Shown piece by piece: positions 1 to 8,100 of a stretch of 9,243 bases of DNA. The first letter of the stretch is position 1. Every line of letters starts with the position of its first letter. Source of the stretch: Casp-actino8 sp044358015. GTDB lineage: Bacteria; Actinomycetota; Acidimicrobiia; Acidimicrobiales; Ilumatobacteraceae. The notes beneath the pieces are model-generated. The model was not told where the DNA came from. It did not search any database and saw only the letters and a list, made by a program, of their open reading frames with translations. The position numbers and the translations under genes are program-made. Where the stretch lies: assembly GCA_044358015.1 (NCBI GenBank), contig JBIKOO010000187.1, positions 1 through 9,243 on the forward strand. Direction: 5' to 3'.

Positions 1-986
1 TTCTTTTGTTCAAGATCGGATTTCTCAGTGTCGAGTTTTTCGATCAGTTCCTCAAGTGTGATGACGGCTTTGACGTAATCATTTGATGCTTGAGTGAGTT
101 CTAATTGAAAAGAATCTCTTTGGTTATGGATTTCCGCACGAGCAAGATCAAGCTGGCGGTTTGTTTCTAGAAGATTCTGCGCGGTCTTCTGGAAACTCAG
201 AATTTCGCGACATAGTTCAGACGGATTGAAGGAAATGTCACCCGCTGACGTTTGGTGCAAAAGCTCTCGTATTGAACGAGCTTCTATTGTTAAGGGATGA
301 GTTTCAAGCCAATCTGGAAATGTCGGTCGACACAGTGTTGGATCAATCGATTTAGCAGCGACTTCAACATTGGACTCGTGATTTGAGATCGGCACGCCAC
401 TTTCGAGTAGAAATTCAGCAATTGTCGTGAGTTCGGCTGTGGGATGATTTATGAGATCTTCATAACGCAATACATGCGATGACAATCCTTGAATGCCATT
501 CGCCAAATGAGCACTGTAAGCAATCCAGAGTGCGAGACCTGTTGCGACGGGAAAGCCATCACGTACATGCAACGACCAGGCGACTTCCGCTGGATCACGC
601 GTGATCACGATTGTGGCAAAGCGGTCTAAAAGTGCTCGACGCCAAAATGGCATGAGCAAACAAATACGTGGATCCTTGAGGCCAACTAGACCCGCCGTGG
701 ATAGTTCATCAATGATTTGTCGCGCCTCATAAACATGTGAAGAGGTTTTCTCGACGTCGAAAGGCAAAAGATTGACATTACTCCAAGTCCATTCTTGGGT
801 TGAAAGCATCAAGTCGCTGAAGTTCAGGATCAACGGTCGCTCAAAATACCCGTTGGGGTTGGAGATAGTCCTAGGTAACTCATCATTGGGACTAACGAAA
901 TTGACTCCCAAACATGAAATCGCACCTGCCAAGGCTGATGTCCCACTGCGGTGCATTCCAAGTACGAAAACATTGTTAACTGACAC
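1..986 (-). CDS. Sulfotransferase-family protein with C-terminal coiled coil (3' end outside window)
   Basis: The 328 visible residues begin at a GTG; an in-frame TAG lies four codons upstream and no other start fits. A weak GGAAG Shine-Dalgarno sits 12 nt before it. Residues 10-18 (GMHRSGTSA) are the 5'-phosphosulfate-binding loop of sulfotransferases. KDPR at 104-107 and ITRDPAEVAWSL at 128-139 fit the 3'-phosphate-binding element (R130, S138), and RYEDL at 174-178 is also typical. These point to a PAPS-dependent sulfotransferase fold, probably modifying a glycan or lipid in the cytoplasm. From about residue 262 the sequence is polar, rich in E, K, Q and L, and predicted to be coiled coil up to the window edge. 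Such tails often link a sulfotransferase domain to a glycosyltransferase domain, but what follows is not visible. The acceptor is unknown. The gene is divergent from the methyltransferase to its right. Confidence 0.85.
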   Translation of the reverse strand, partial: MSVNNVFVLGMHRSGTSALAGAISCLGVNFVSPNDELPRTISNPNGYFERPLILNFSDLMLSTQEWTWSNVNLLPFDVEKTSSHVYEARQIIDELSTAGLVGLKDPRICLLMPFWRRALLDRFATIVITRDPAEVAWSLHVRDGFPVATGLALWIAYSAHLANGIQGLSSHVLRYEDLINHPTAELTTIAEFLLESGVPISNHESNVEVAAKSIDPTLCRPTFPDWLETHPLTIEARSIRELLHQTSAGDISFNPSELCREILSFQKTAQNLLETNRQLDLARAEIHNQRDSFQLELTQASNDYVKAVITLEELIEKLDTEKSDLEQK

Positions 987-1303
987 TGTTAAATACTACT
1001 TCCGACGAATTCGACAACCAAAGCAAGGAAACATTTGGCGAGATTTCGCCAAAATTGAGAGATGGTGGTTATTCCTTGGAAACTTTGGTGCTGCTGCACC
1101 CCTCATAACGGCCATGTAATTCAAAATGTGACAGTGAGTTAAAGGCCTATGAGGATGGCGAACGGTTCTTGCCTTGAAAAAAGTGCGTCCTTCATCAGAC
1201 ACAAGTTCATCTCGACAAGTGGTCAAGACGCCAACTTGCATTGGCGAAAAGGTTCAATTCCGATTTCAAAGTCAGTAATTTTCCTAGAGAGTATGCTTCG
1301 GAG
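987..1303. promoter_or_regulatory. Divergent intergenic region between the sulfotransferase and COG4627 methyltransferase genes
   Basis: This stretch separates two divergently transcribed genes, so promoters for both should lie here. I see no convincing -35/-10 pair on either strand. It holds a perfect dyad at 1034-1053. It also holds two inverted copies of a TTAACT/CACTGT motif, at 976-989 (running into the sulfotransferase start) and at 1131-1142. An ORF of about 50 codons at 1155-1307 may or may not be real. ORFs reading through this stretch on the minus strand have no recognisable motif. No tRNA, riboswitch or terminator was recognised. Confidence 0.5.
1034..1053. repeat. Perfect 8-bp inverted repeat, possible operator
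   Basis: TTTGGCGA at 1034-1041 and TCGCCAAA at 1046-1053 are exact reverse complements separated by the 4-nt loop GATT. The dyad lies 48 nt upstream of the sulfotransferase start, in the divergent spacer. Neither side is followed by a T tract, so it does not read as a rho-independent terminator. A dimeric repressor site or an mRNA 5' leader hairpin would both fit. Function is inferred from position only. Confidence 0.5.
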
Positions 1304-2065
1304 ATGATGAAAGCTAAGACTCCGTCTGTGGTTGCCTACATAGTGGCTCTTAGTCAGTGGCGTTTTCCTCCTGAAGGAGACCTGACGGCCCCGAGCTCTT
1401 CACAATGGTTCTCGGGTTGGCGTCGGTTGGTATTGAAAGTTATCCCAGGTCGTTTTGTTGAGCCGGCGCGTGTGTGCGTCACTCGACTTTTGATGGTGGT
1501 CCGACGTCGACGACAGTTGCAGGGAAAACTAGATGGACTAGCACTGCATCTTGCTTGCGGCGAACACCACATTGATGGTTGGGTCAACATAGACCTCGCG
1601 GGATCCCGCGCGGACGTTAATTGGGATCTCCGAAAGCCCCTGCCGGTTAAACCGGGAACCGTGCGTGCGATATTCCATGAGCATTTTCTTGAACACTTAC
1701 CTCTTGCGGACGCCGTGCAAATGTTGAAACAGTGTTATGGACTTCTTGAGCCTGGAGGCGTGCTGCGTATTGGTGTTCCGGACTTTCGTCGACATTTTCT
1801 TAGTCTTATTGAGTCAGACGAATATCTTGAACAGATTCGTCCCGGGCGACCATCGCCAATGCTTGCGTTGAACGAACTGGTCTACTCATACGGTCATTGT
1901 TCACTTTGGGATGCAGAGACATTTCAAATCGTATTAAGCGAAATTGGTTTTTCCGAAGTGCAAGTGAAGGAATTCGGAGAATCAGTTTTAACTCCGGCCC
2001 CCGACATGGCTGAACGTGAATTTGGGACTCTCTACGTCGAAGCGATCAAGCCACTCGCCGCATGA
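1304..2065 (+). CDS. Predicted SAM-dependent methyltransferase (COG4627 type)
   Basis: The protein is 253 residues from the ATG at 1304; numbering here follows that start. It carries a class I methyltransferase core. LHLACG at 81-86 is motif I (SAM-binding loop) and GWVNID at 92-97 carries the acidic residue expected to bind the ribose. EHFLEHL at 126-132 and PGGVLRIGVPD at 150-160 complete the pattern of the COG4627 family, often found in surface-polysaccharide loci. Residues 1-79 precede the core; 42-71 alternate hydrophobic and arginine-rich stretches, possibly a membrane-surface contact. The start is uncertain. TTG at 1241 would add 21 residues but has no Shine-Dalgarno; ATG 1304 has AGAGAG 12 nt upstream, and ATG 1307 follows immediately. 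The 3' end overlaps the opposing methyltransferase by 20 nt. The substrate cannot be told from sequence. Confidence 0.85.
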   Translation: MMKAKTPSVVAYIVALSQWRFPPEGDLTAPSSSQWFSGWRRLVLKVIPGRFVEPARVCVTRLLMVVRRRRQLQGKLDGLALHLACGEHHIDGWVNIDLAGSRADVNWDLRKPLPVKPGTVRAIFHEHFLEHLPLADAVQMLKQCYGLLEPGGVLRIGVPDFRRHFLSLIESDEYLEQIRPGRPSPMLALNELVYSYGHCSLWDAETFQIVLSEIGFSEVQVKEFGESVLTPAPDMAEREFGTLYVEAIKPLAA

Positions 2066-2774
2066 CCACTTCGAGGTTCCATGTCAGGAATTCCCGAATG
2101 CCTGGGATTCGTGTAATTAGCTTCGTCCAAGAGGGATAGTACCGAGGAGTAATCGACACAATCTCAAGAGTTTTGTCCTGTTGAAGCCATTTAATGACAT
2201 CACCAATCTTGAGCTTGTACAGGCTTGTCCCTGGCAGATTTTTGACGGTTCCCCCTCGCGCTTCGTACCTCTTGATCGCGCGCTCCGCTCCAAGATAGTG
2301 CCACGGTGACAGTTCATGTCCGCCCCATGGTGAAAGCCAGTTGGTGAAAGATAGGTACACCAGACCATTGACGGCACAACAACGACTTAGCTCCGTGAGT
2401 AATTGCTGGGGACGAGGAACGTGTTCCAAAACATTGGAGCAATGCACGATGTTGAATTGACCCGAAAAAAACGGGAGGCACTGACCATCTGAAACGATTG
2501 CTAGGCGTTGGGAACGACCGTGGAGGTGCAGTTCATCCAAAGACGGATCCACTGTTAAGCAAGTACCTCCTGCACGGTCAAACGCCTCGGCAACGTATCC
2601 GGGACCGCCTCCAACATCTAGCACCTGTGTTCCTGCGATGTTTAGATGGGGGGACAGGGTGTTGATCACATCAGATGCCATCAACGTGTAGAGGCTATTC
2701 GGATCAGTCTGCTCAACACGAAACGCCTGAAAAAATGCCAATGTTCGTTTGAGATTTCGTCGCTGCTTCTTCAT
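2046..2774 (-). CDS. Class I SAM-dependent methyltransferase, Rv0224c-like
   Basis: This 242-residue protein starts at an ATG 2 nt after the stop of the upstream glycosyltransferase, so it is probably translationally coupled. VLDVGGGPG at 51-59 is motif I and D76 (TVDPS) is the acidic residue after strand 2. DGQCLPF at 96-102 and NVLEHVPRP at 114-122 fit the Methyltransf_11 pattern. GGHELSPWHYLG at 151-162 and the N-terminal arrangement RRNLKRTLAFFQAFRVEQTDP match my memory of the mycobacterial Rv0224c family, including its C-terminal PGIREFL segment. No signal peptide or membrane span is seen, so it should be cytoplasmic. As the last gene of an envelope-glycan operon it probably methylates a sugar, lipid carrier or glycan precursor. 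The exact reaction is not established to my knowledge. Confidence 0.9.
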   Translation of the reverse strand: MKKQRRNLKRTLAFFQAFRVEQTDPNSLYTLMASDVINTLSPHLNIAGTQVLDVGGGPGYVAEAFDRAGGTCLTVDPSLDELHLHGRSQRLAIVSDGQCLPFFSGQFNIVHCSNVLEHVPRPQQLLTELSRCCAVNGLVYLSFTNWLSPWGGHELSPWHYLGAERAIKRYEARGGTVKNLPGTSLYKLKIGDVIKWLQQDKTLEIVSITPRYYPSWTKLITRIPGIREFLTWNLEVVMRRVA

Positions 2775-2776
2775 TG

Positions 2777-3859
2777 TTAAACCCGATCTTTGGACCGGCT
2801 TTGCCGGCGGCTGATGGCTTCCATGGCAACCTCTTCGAATCGATCGAGCGTATGTCGAATGTCAAGTTTTAACGCCTGGATTCGTGCGTTTGCACCATAC
2901 TCGGTCCGACGGTCATAATCACGCGCTAATTCAACCCAGTACTTAACGAAATCGTCAGCATCCTTTGCTAGAAGACCGGTCTGGCGATCGGTGATCGCAT
3001 CTCGCACACCGGGTACATCAAATCCAATTGAAGGTGTGCCATACGCGGCGGCTTCGGTGATTGCTATTCCCCAACCCTCGTGGCTAGCCCCGTGCACAAG
3101 CAGCCACGCTTCAGAGAGAAATTGGTTTTTTACAGTGTCGTCGACACGACCAAGAAATTCGGCTCCCTCAACAGCCCGGGCTCGTAGAGCGCCAAGTTCT
3201 GGTCCATCACCAAGTATCACCAGACGACCACCGACCATAGGTCTGACTTGTTCCCACAGATCAAGTAAGGCCCCAACTCGTTTGTGCGCGACAAGGCGTC
3301 CGAGAACTACGAACAATGGTGTAGTCGACCGAGACGAATCGGGCAAATCTGTGACTTCTGTCGGGTTATGTACGATTCGAATCTGCGAGTTGTCGACGCC
3401 GAGTTGTCGCAGCTCTTGTGCCGTCGAGGGAGACACCGTAATTATTAAACAACGTCGATAGATCACTGGCATGATTCGTCGCTCAAAGAAGCTTCCCACA
3501 TCCGAAAGAGGACGTCGAAATCTTTGAGGCCACTGATCGGTGTGGATGTGATGAACAAGAAGGATGGTTGGCTTTCGGCGCCACAAAGGCGTGCAATACG
3601 TTGCTCCATTTGCCACGTCGACTACCAAATCGGCATGGCGCGTCAGGCGTCGGTCAATCCAAGGCATACGCAAATATTGACTGAAAGTACCACCTGCATT
3701 TGTAACACCGTATGGGCGCTGTCCGACAGGTCCACCGCAGATGAGATGAACTTGATGGCCGCGCTCTGTCATGCCGAAGGCGATTTGATTAACCAACTTT
3801 TCAGAACCCCCGGCATAGGGGTGGTCTAAGTCGCGCCATGCGTGGATGACGATGTCCAT
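2777..3859 (-). CDS. GT4-family glycosyltransferase, Rv0225-like
   Basis: The 360 residues are a normal length for a GT-B fold retaining glycosyltransferase. The N-terminal domain has HPYAGGSE at 13-20, a glycine-rich loop typical of GT4 enzymes. The C-terminal domain begins near VVLGRLVAHKR at 184-194, where the basic residues usually contact the donor diphosphate. ILGDGPE at 215-221 and the EX7E motif (E261 and E269 in SHEGWGIAITEA) follow. The segment around HPYAGGSE, AGGTFSQYLR (55-64) and VDVANG (80-85) resembles the actinobacterial Rv0225 group, recalled from memory. It should act on the inner face of the membrane, moving a sugar from a nucleotide donor to a lipid or glycan acceptor; donor and acceptor are unknown. 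The ATG at 3859 lies 6 nt after the flippase stop, and GAGGAG at 3872-3877 is a possible but distant (12 nt) ribosome-binding site. Confidence 0.9.
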   Translation of the reverse strand: MDIVIHAWRDLDHPYAGGSEKLVNQIAFGMTERGHQVHLICGGPVGQRPYGVTNAGGTFSQYLRMPWIDRRLTRHADLVVDVANGATYCTPLWRRKPTILLVHHIHTDQWPQRFRRPLSDVGSFFERRIMPVIYRRCLIITVSPSTAQELRQLGVDNSQIRIVHNPTEVTDLPDSSRSTTPLFVVLGRLVAHKRVGALLDLWEQVRPMVGGRLVILGDGPELGALRARAVEGAEFLGRVDDTVKNQFLSEAWLLVHGASHEGWGIAITEAAAYGTPSIGFDVPGVRDAITDRQTGLLAKDADDFVKYWVELARDYDRRTEYGANARIQALKLDIRHTLDRFEEVAMEAISRRQSRSKDRV

Positions 3860-3865
3860 GATTAT

Positions 3866-5167
3866 TTAGCGCTCCTCATCGGCTGGCAACAAAGCGGGAG
3901 TGAATGGTTGGTCGCGGACTACGAATAGCAGGGTTGCCCCAACAGCACCAGCGATTGTGGTCCCGATAAGCAACGCAACGGCTGCTTTGACAATGGTTAA
4001 CTGCGACATAATGACGAGCGGCAGATAGATCCCGATAGTCATCACCAAGGGCAAACAAAACATGGCTTTAGGGATGCCCCGAACTTGAGCAACTGCATTA
4101 GCGACAGAATAAACAGCCATGGCTGCGGCAACGAGTGAGAGTATGCGGAGCACATTGACAGACCCCCCGTACTCGTCTCCGAATACTGGTTGAATGAGCG
4201 GAGTGCAGACTTGGGTCGCGATAATCATGACAAGTGCGAGAGTCGATGCCAACAAAAGCGCATGCCTTGTTTGATTCTCGAGCGGTGTGGTTCGGCCACC
4301 ATCGGCGAGCAAAGTTGCGCCGACGTTTTGAACCACTGAATACATGACGACGGCGATATTCCAGGCTATGAAGAACCTGGAGTATTCAACTGAGCCCACC
4401 TTCCAAGCTACGAAAAGTGGGATTGATAACAAGGCTCCTCTACCTAGCAACGAACTAGTCCAACTCACTGAGAGGTAAGGAATGATCTCGCCTCGGATGT
4501 CAGGCAGTTGGCGGATGGCGAAACGATGAGAAACCCCCGAATCGGTCGCTAGCCAGATGATCGGTCCAGATATCGCGGTCAGGCCGACTGCAGCAACGAA
4601 GAGAGTTAATGAACTGGGCCCAGTCTGGCTAAGCGCGACCACCCCCACATTAAGTCCAGAGGTGATTACCGACCGTCCGACGATCCACTTGTACCGTTTT
4701 TGCCTTAATAGACGAGCCTCAATAATCGCTGTGAATGCTGACCCAATTGCGACCGTGGTGAATATGAACCCCCCAAAAAACGATTCGATAGGTCGGAAAG
4801 TTTCTGAATTAGTTACTGAACTGATGATCGCGATTATTAGCGCTCCGGCACCAGAGAACAATGACGAAATCAGCAGCACACGGTTAAAAATCACCCGCTC
4901 TATTCGTGTTGCGCCGCTCCCATACCGAACGACAAAAGGTACGAGAGAAAATGCAGAGAGAAGTATGAGGAAATTAATCGAACTCGTCAATGTTGCCACT
5001 TGGCCGACAGTTGCATTAGATGACTTTCGAGCCGCAATCGCCCAAAACAATGCACCACCAAGCGCAATGGCTAACAACGAGATATTCAAGGCAATGGAAC
5101 CGCTCAAGATCGTGCGATGCCGTAGCAACTCTTTTTGGTTGGGTAGAACTTGCTTTGACCCTCCCAT
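3866..5167 (-). CDS. Polysaccharide/lipid-linked oligosaccharide flippase (Wzx/MATE-like)
   Basis: This 433-residue, very hydrophobic protein has about 12 predicted membrane spans, roughly at 23-44, 57-81, 94-117, 131-151, 164-180, 187-207, 227-249, 264-287, 303-321, 339-360, 370-387 and 394-416. Both termini are polar and probably cytoplasmic. Length, topology and loops rich in R and S fit the Wzx/RfbX branch of the MOP exporter superfamily; I see no motif that fixes the substrate. The start is taken as the ATG at 5167, which shares one base with the upstream stop (TGATG). A TTG one codon earlier (5170) is also in frame. Lying between a GT-C glycosyltransferase gene and a cytoplasmic GT4 gene, it most likely flips a polyprenyl-linked sugar or glycan used by these enzymes. 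MATE-type drug export is less likely in this setting. Confidence 0.8.
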   Translation of the reverse strand: MGGSKQVLPNQKELLRHRTILSGSIALNISLLAIALGGALFWAIAARKSSNATVGQVATLTSSINFLILLSAFSLVPFVVRYGSGATRIERVIFNRVLLISSLFSGAGALIIAIISSVTNSETFRPIESFFGGFIFTTVAIGSAFTAIIEARLLRQKRYKWIVGRSVITSGLNVGVVALSQTGPSSLTLFVAAVGLTAISGPIIWLATDSGVSHRFAIRQLPDIRGEIIPYLSVSWTSSLLGRGALLSIPLFVAWKVGSVEYSRFFIAWNIAVVMYSVVQNVGATLLADGGRTTPLENQTRHALLLASTLALVMIIATQVCTPLIQPVFGDEYGGSVNVLRILSLVAAAMAVYSVANAVAQVRGIPKAMFCLPLVMTIGIYLPLVIMSQLTIVKAAVALLIGTTIAGAVGATLLFVVRDQPFTPALLPADEER

Positions 5168-5169
5168 CA
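5165..5169 (-). promoter_or_regulatory. Stop/start overlap coupling the GT-C gene to the flippase gene
   Basis: On the minus strand the sequence reads TTGATGGG. The TGA at 5169-5167 ends the large glycosyltransferase, and the ATG at 5167-5165 starts the flippase, sharing one A. This arrangement favours re-initiation by terminating ribosomes, and it decides the start against the adjacent TTG. An AAAGAG stretch about 13 nt upstream is only a poor Shine-Dalgarno. Confidence 0.6.
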
Positions 5170-8100
5170 ATTTAACTGTACTCTTTGCGATCCATTCGCT
5201 TCGGTTTGTGAATCTTCGCTTTCCAAAGAACTGGGATTTTCTGTTTCATCAATGGTGGTTTTGGAAATTGCCATACCTGTTGAGGCTGACATCATCAGGA
5301 CCACGGCAAGGCGAGCGAGTTCATGTGCTAGCCACCGCTCCGACGGCCACAGAGGCCAAATAGGTTGAAGGGTCGAAGCCACAGGAGGGATCGTAGCGAT
5401 GGCTGCAAGGCAGATAAGAGCGACTGAGGCTGCCCCAAGAACCCGCGGACGGACCCAATTGCCGATCATTGCTGTTAGCGCCACGGTCGCAACAATCAAA
5501 GTCGGCCAGCCGCCGACCAGTATTGCGAAAACCATCACTGCGGCTGCAGCAGTTACACCCCTGAAAATTACTTTTTCTGATCGAGATCTTTTGGAAGACA
5601 GTTTTTCAATTCTTTGCCATGGATCAATCACGATAAGTAACAGAAGCACTGCAAGACCGGCGAGCGACATCGCAGTCGCGAAGCGATAAGAGTTTCGTGC
5701 CGAATGGATGACGTGTACCTCTTGTGGACCACCCGTGGCGAGCGTCCATCCCGACTGGGTATCTAATGATTGAGTGTGTAGTTCGCCAGTGGAAGAGTTT
5801 AACTTCCAACTGTCTGAGTAGGCCTGGCCGAGAATCAGGCGCGTCCCGATCGGGGCGTCGATCGAAATTCGGTATTCGTCGGCACTTCTGCTGAGAACTT
5901 TCAGATGAATCGCTGATGTTGTTGCCACCGCGTTCCCATCATTAGCTTTGAAGCGCAACCAGTTGAGTGGAAGCCCCGGAGCGGTGGTGACTTCCCGCCA
6001 GCCGGCGGCAATCTCAACTGGAGTGCAACTTGACAATGCGATGGATTGGCCCGCAAGTAACTGTTTGACCGATCCCGAGGTTTGAACGCCGATGGGGTGA
6101 CCGTCAATGTAGACAAGATCATTTCGGCACTCGTTATCCAAATTCGTCAAAACATTCATTTGGTCACCGACCCAAGCCTCGAGTACGTGTATTTCAGTCT
6201 GTTTTGTTGGGGTTTTTGTTGGTGAAGTACCAAATGAGAATTGGACTTCATCGGAAGAAGTCTTTTCAGAGGGCCATTCGAGAGAAATTGTGCAGATACG
6301 ATCTCCCACATCAACGGTGACGCCCACCCGACTGAATGGGTAAGTGATATCGCTTTGACAGCGGCGCTCTGCATTGATCTCAATTTCTTGGTCGGCCCTA
6401 GTGACTCGAAGGACGCGTGGAATTTCGGACGTTTTGTCTCGGCTAAATGCGATTGTTGCTCGCTTGATATTGCCATTGTTGAAATGAAGGGTGAGTGATG
6501 ACTGATTGTTAGGTGCTGCCCACGAAGTTTTCAGATCACCGTCGATAGCAGCGAGCGACTCTAGTGGAGATATGTCGCCATTTAGTGTTTTGGCAAAGGC
6601 ACTCGTGGAACTCCTGAAGACCTGGGCAATACCATATGCAGAGGAACTGGTTCCTAGTTGAATCCCGCCGCTGACATCCATGGTCCGAGAGACGGGCGCC
6701 CGGAAACGGCGGGCGAGTGCGTTTTCAGGGTCGCGTTGGTCTCCGATAAGACGTTGCATTTCAACTGAAAATGGAGAAGTTTTCAGCAATTCAGCGATCT
6801 GTGGATCGCTTTCGGCTGCAATCGTGATGTCATCGGGCATCTTGAGACGCTCGCGAAGATCAAGACCAGGTATTGAGATTTCTGAGAATCCAAATGGTCC
6901 GCCACCTGGTTCAATGACTTGAAGCGGGACAACAGAGATTGATTCGGTGACAAGTGCAGGGATCCGAATCAGGTTGTCAAGACCGGCCGAGACGTCAAAC
7001 TCGAGGGGTTCGCGATTCGGGAGCAGTACTGCCACGCGGTTGATGGTCCGTCCCCCTGCTACCTCGGCGACGCGCAGATGGATCTGTTCGATCAATGTTG
7101 GTTTCGTTAATTCGATTCGGATGCGTTGTTGACCCGGGTAAGAGTTAAACCCCGTCAGCCAAGCTGTAGTCGGGTCTCCATCGAATGCAGCCGCAGGGCG
7201 GCGCGCGGCTCCCAGATCAAACAAGCTGTTTGGTCCTAGGTATTCAACTCGGAGAGCGTCCCCGTTGACCGCCACTGTCTGGCTACCAGGAGAGCCATAT
7301 AGATCATCCACGTTGTCGGTGTCATCAGCCGTAAGGGTGTTGTTTTCTTTCCCCCACGCAAGTGGTCGCCGGCGATTCGTATCGCTGAGAACGACAGAAG
7401 CTCCATTGGCCAGTTCACCCTTGATCTCAGTATTGTTCAGCGAGGCTGTTGCTCGAATAGGACCTAAATTGTCGAGGGCACCCGATCGTGCGAGAGAGGT
7501 CCAAGCGTCTCCGTCGCCAGATAGCAGAACAGCCGGGGAAGGAGAAATTGCTCGCACAACGTCGTCAACGTTGGGGACAGAGAAAACTTCTACGGGGGGC
7601 ATAGTGAGTTCATCTTGAGAAATCGGGTCGCTATCACCTGGACGAGTCACGTTTTCTCCAGGATCCCCGAAGTTTTTCAACGCGATAATTGATGGGTCCT
7701 TTCGAAGTGCGTCCAGCCCACTTGGACGGATGACTCCAGTCTGTTGCCAGTTGAGATCGTTGCGAATGACTATGAATTGGATGCCTAGTCGCCTGGCGAT
7801 AGGAGCGATTGTTCCTGGCTCATATCGGCCATTGCTCACGGCACGATCGAGTGCTCGGGTCAGGTTTGCCGCCTCGGCAGGTGACCCAGTCAGAGGTCGA
7901 GAGAATATTGCCGGGCGATTGAGTAATGACGGGAAGAGATCGCCGTTGCCGGCCGAACCCCAGCGGTAGTCCTCGGACCTTGAGCCAGGCAACACCAAGA
8001 CTCGCCCCTTTCCGGGTTGCGCGTCGAGCCAAGTAAAGGCATTGTGCCAATAGGTGGGAACGTCACCTTGAATCCTTTGTCCGTATTGGAAGATATTTCC

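Noticed and set aside
1034..1053. Reading the dyad as a rho-independent terminator
   Set aside because: No run of T follows either arm, and it lies upstream of both flanking genes rather than after a stop codon.
772..1119. 115-codon ORF on the plus strand
   Set aside because: It lies mostly antisense to the sulfotransferase domain, whose frame carries clear PAPS-binding motifs. The peptide has no family resemblance.
996..1241. 81-codon ORF on the minus strand in the divergent spacer
   Set aside because: No Shine-Dalgarno of note, no recognisable motif, composition rich in H, R and C unlike a normal protein, and it crosses the dyad. Most likely a chance ORF.
3866..5167. MATE multidrug exporter as the call for the 12-span protein
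   Set aside because: The superfamily fold allows it, but the gene is translationally coupled within a glycosyltransferase operon, which fits a glycan flippase better.
4557..5363. 268-codon ORF on the plus strand
   Set aside because: It is antisense to the N-terminal half of the flippase and the C-terminal end of the GT-C enzyme, both of which have coherent membrane topology. Its own translation shows no domain or span pattern.
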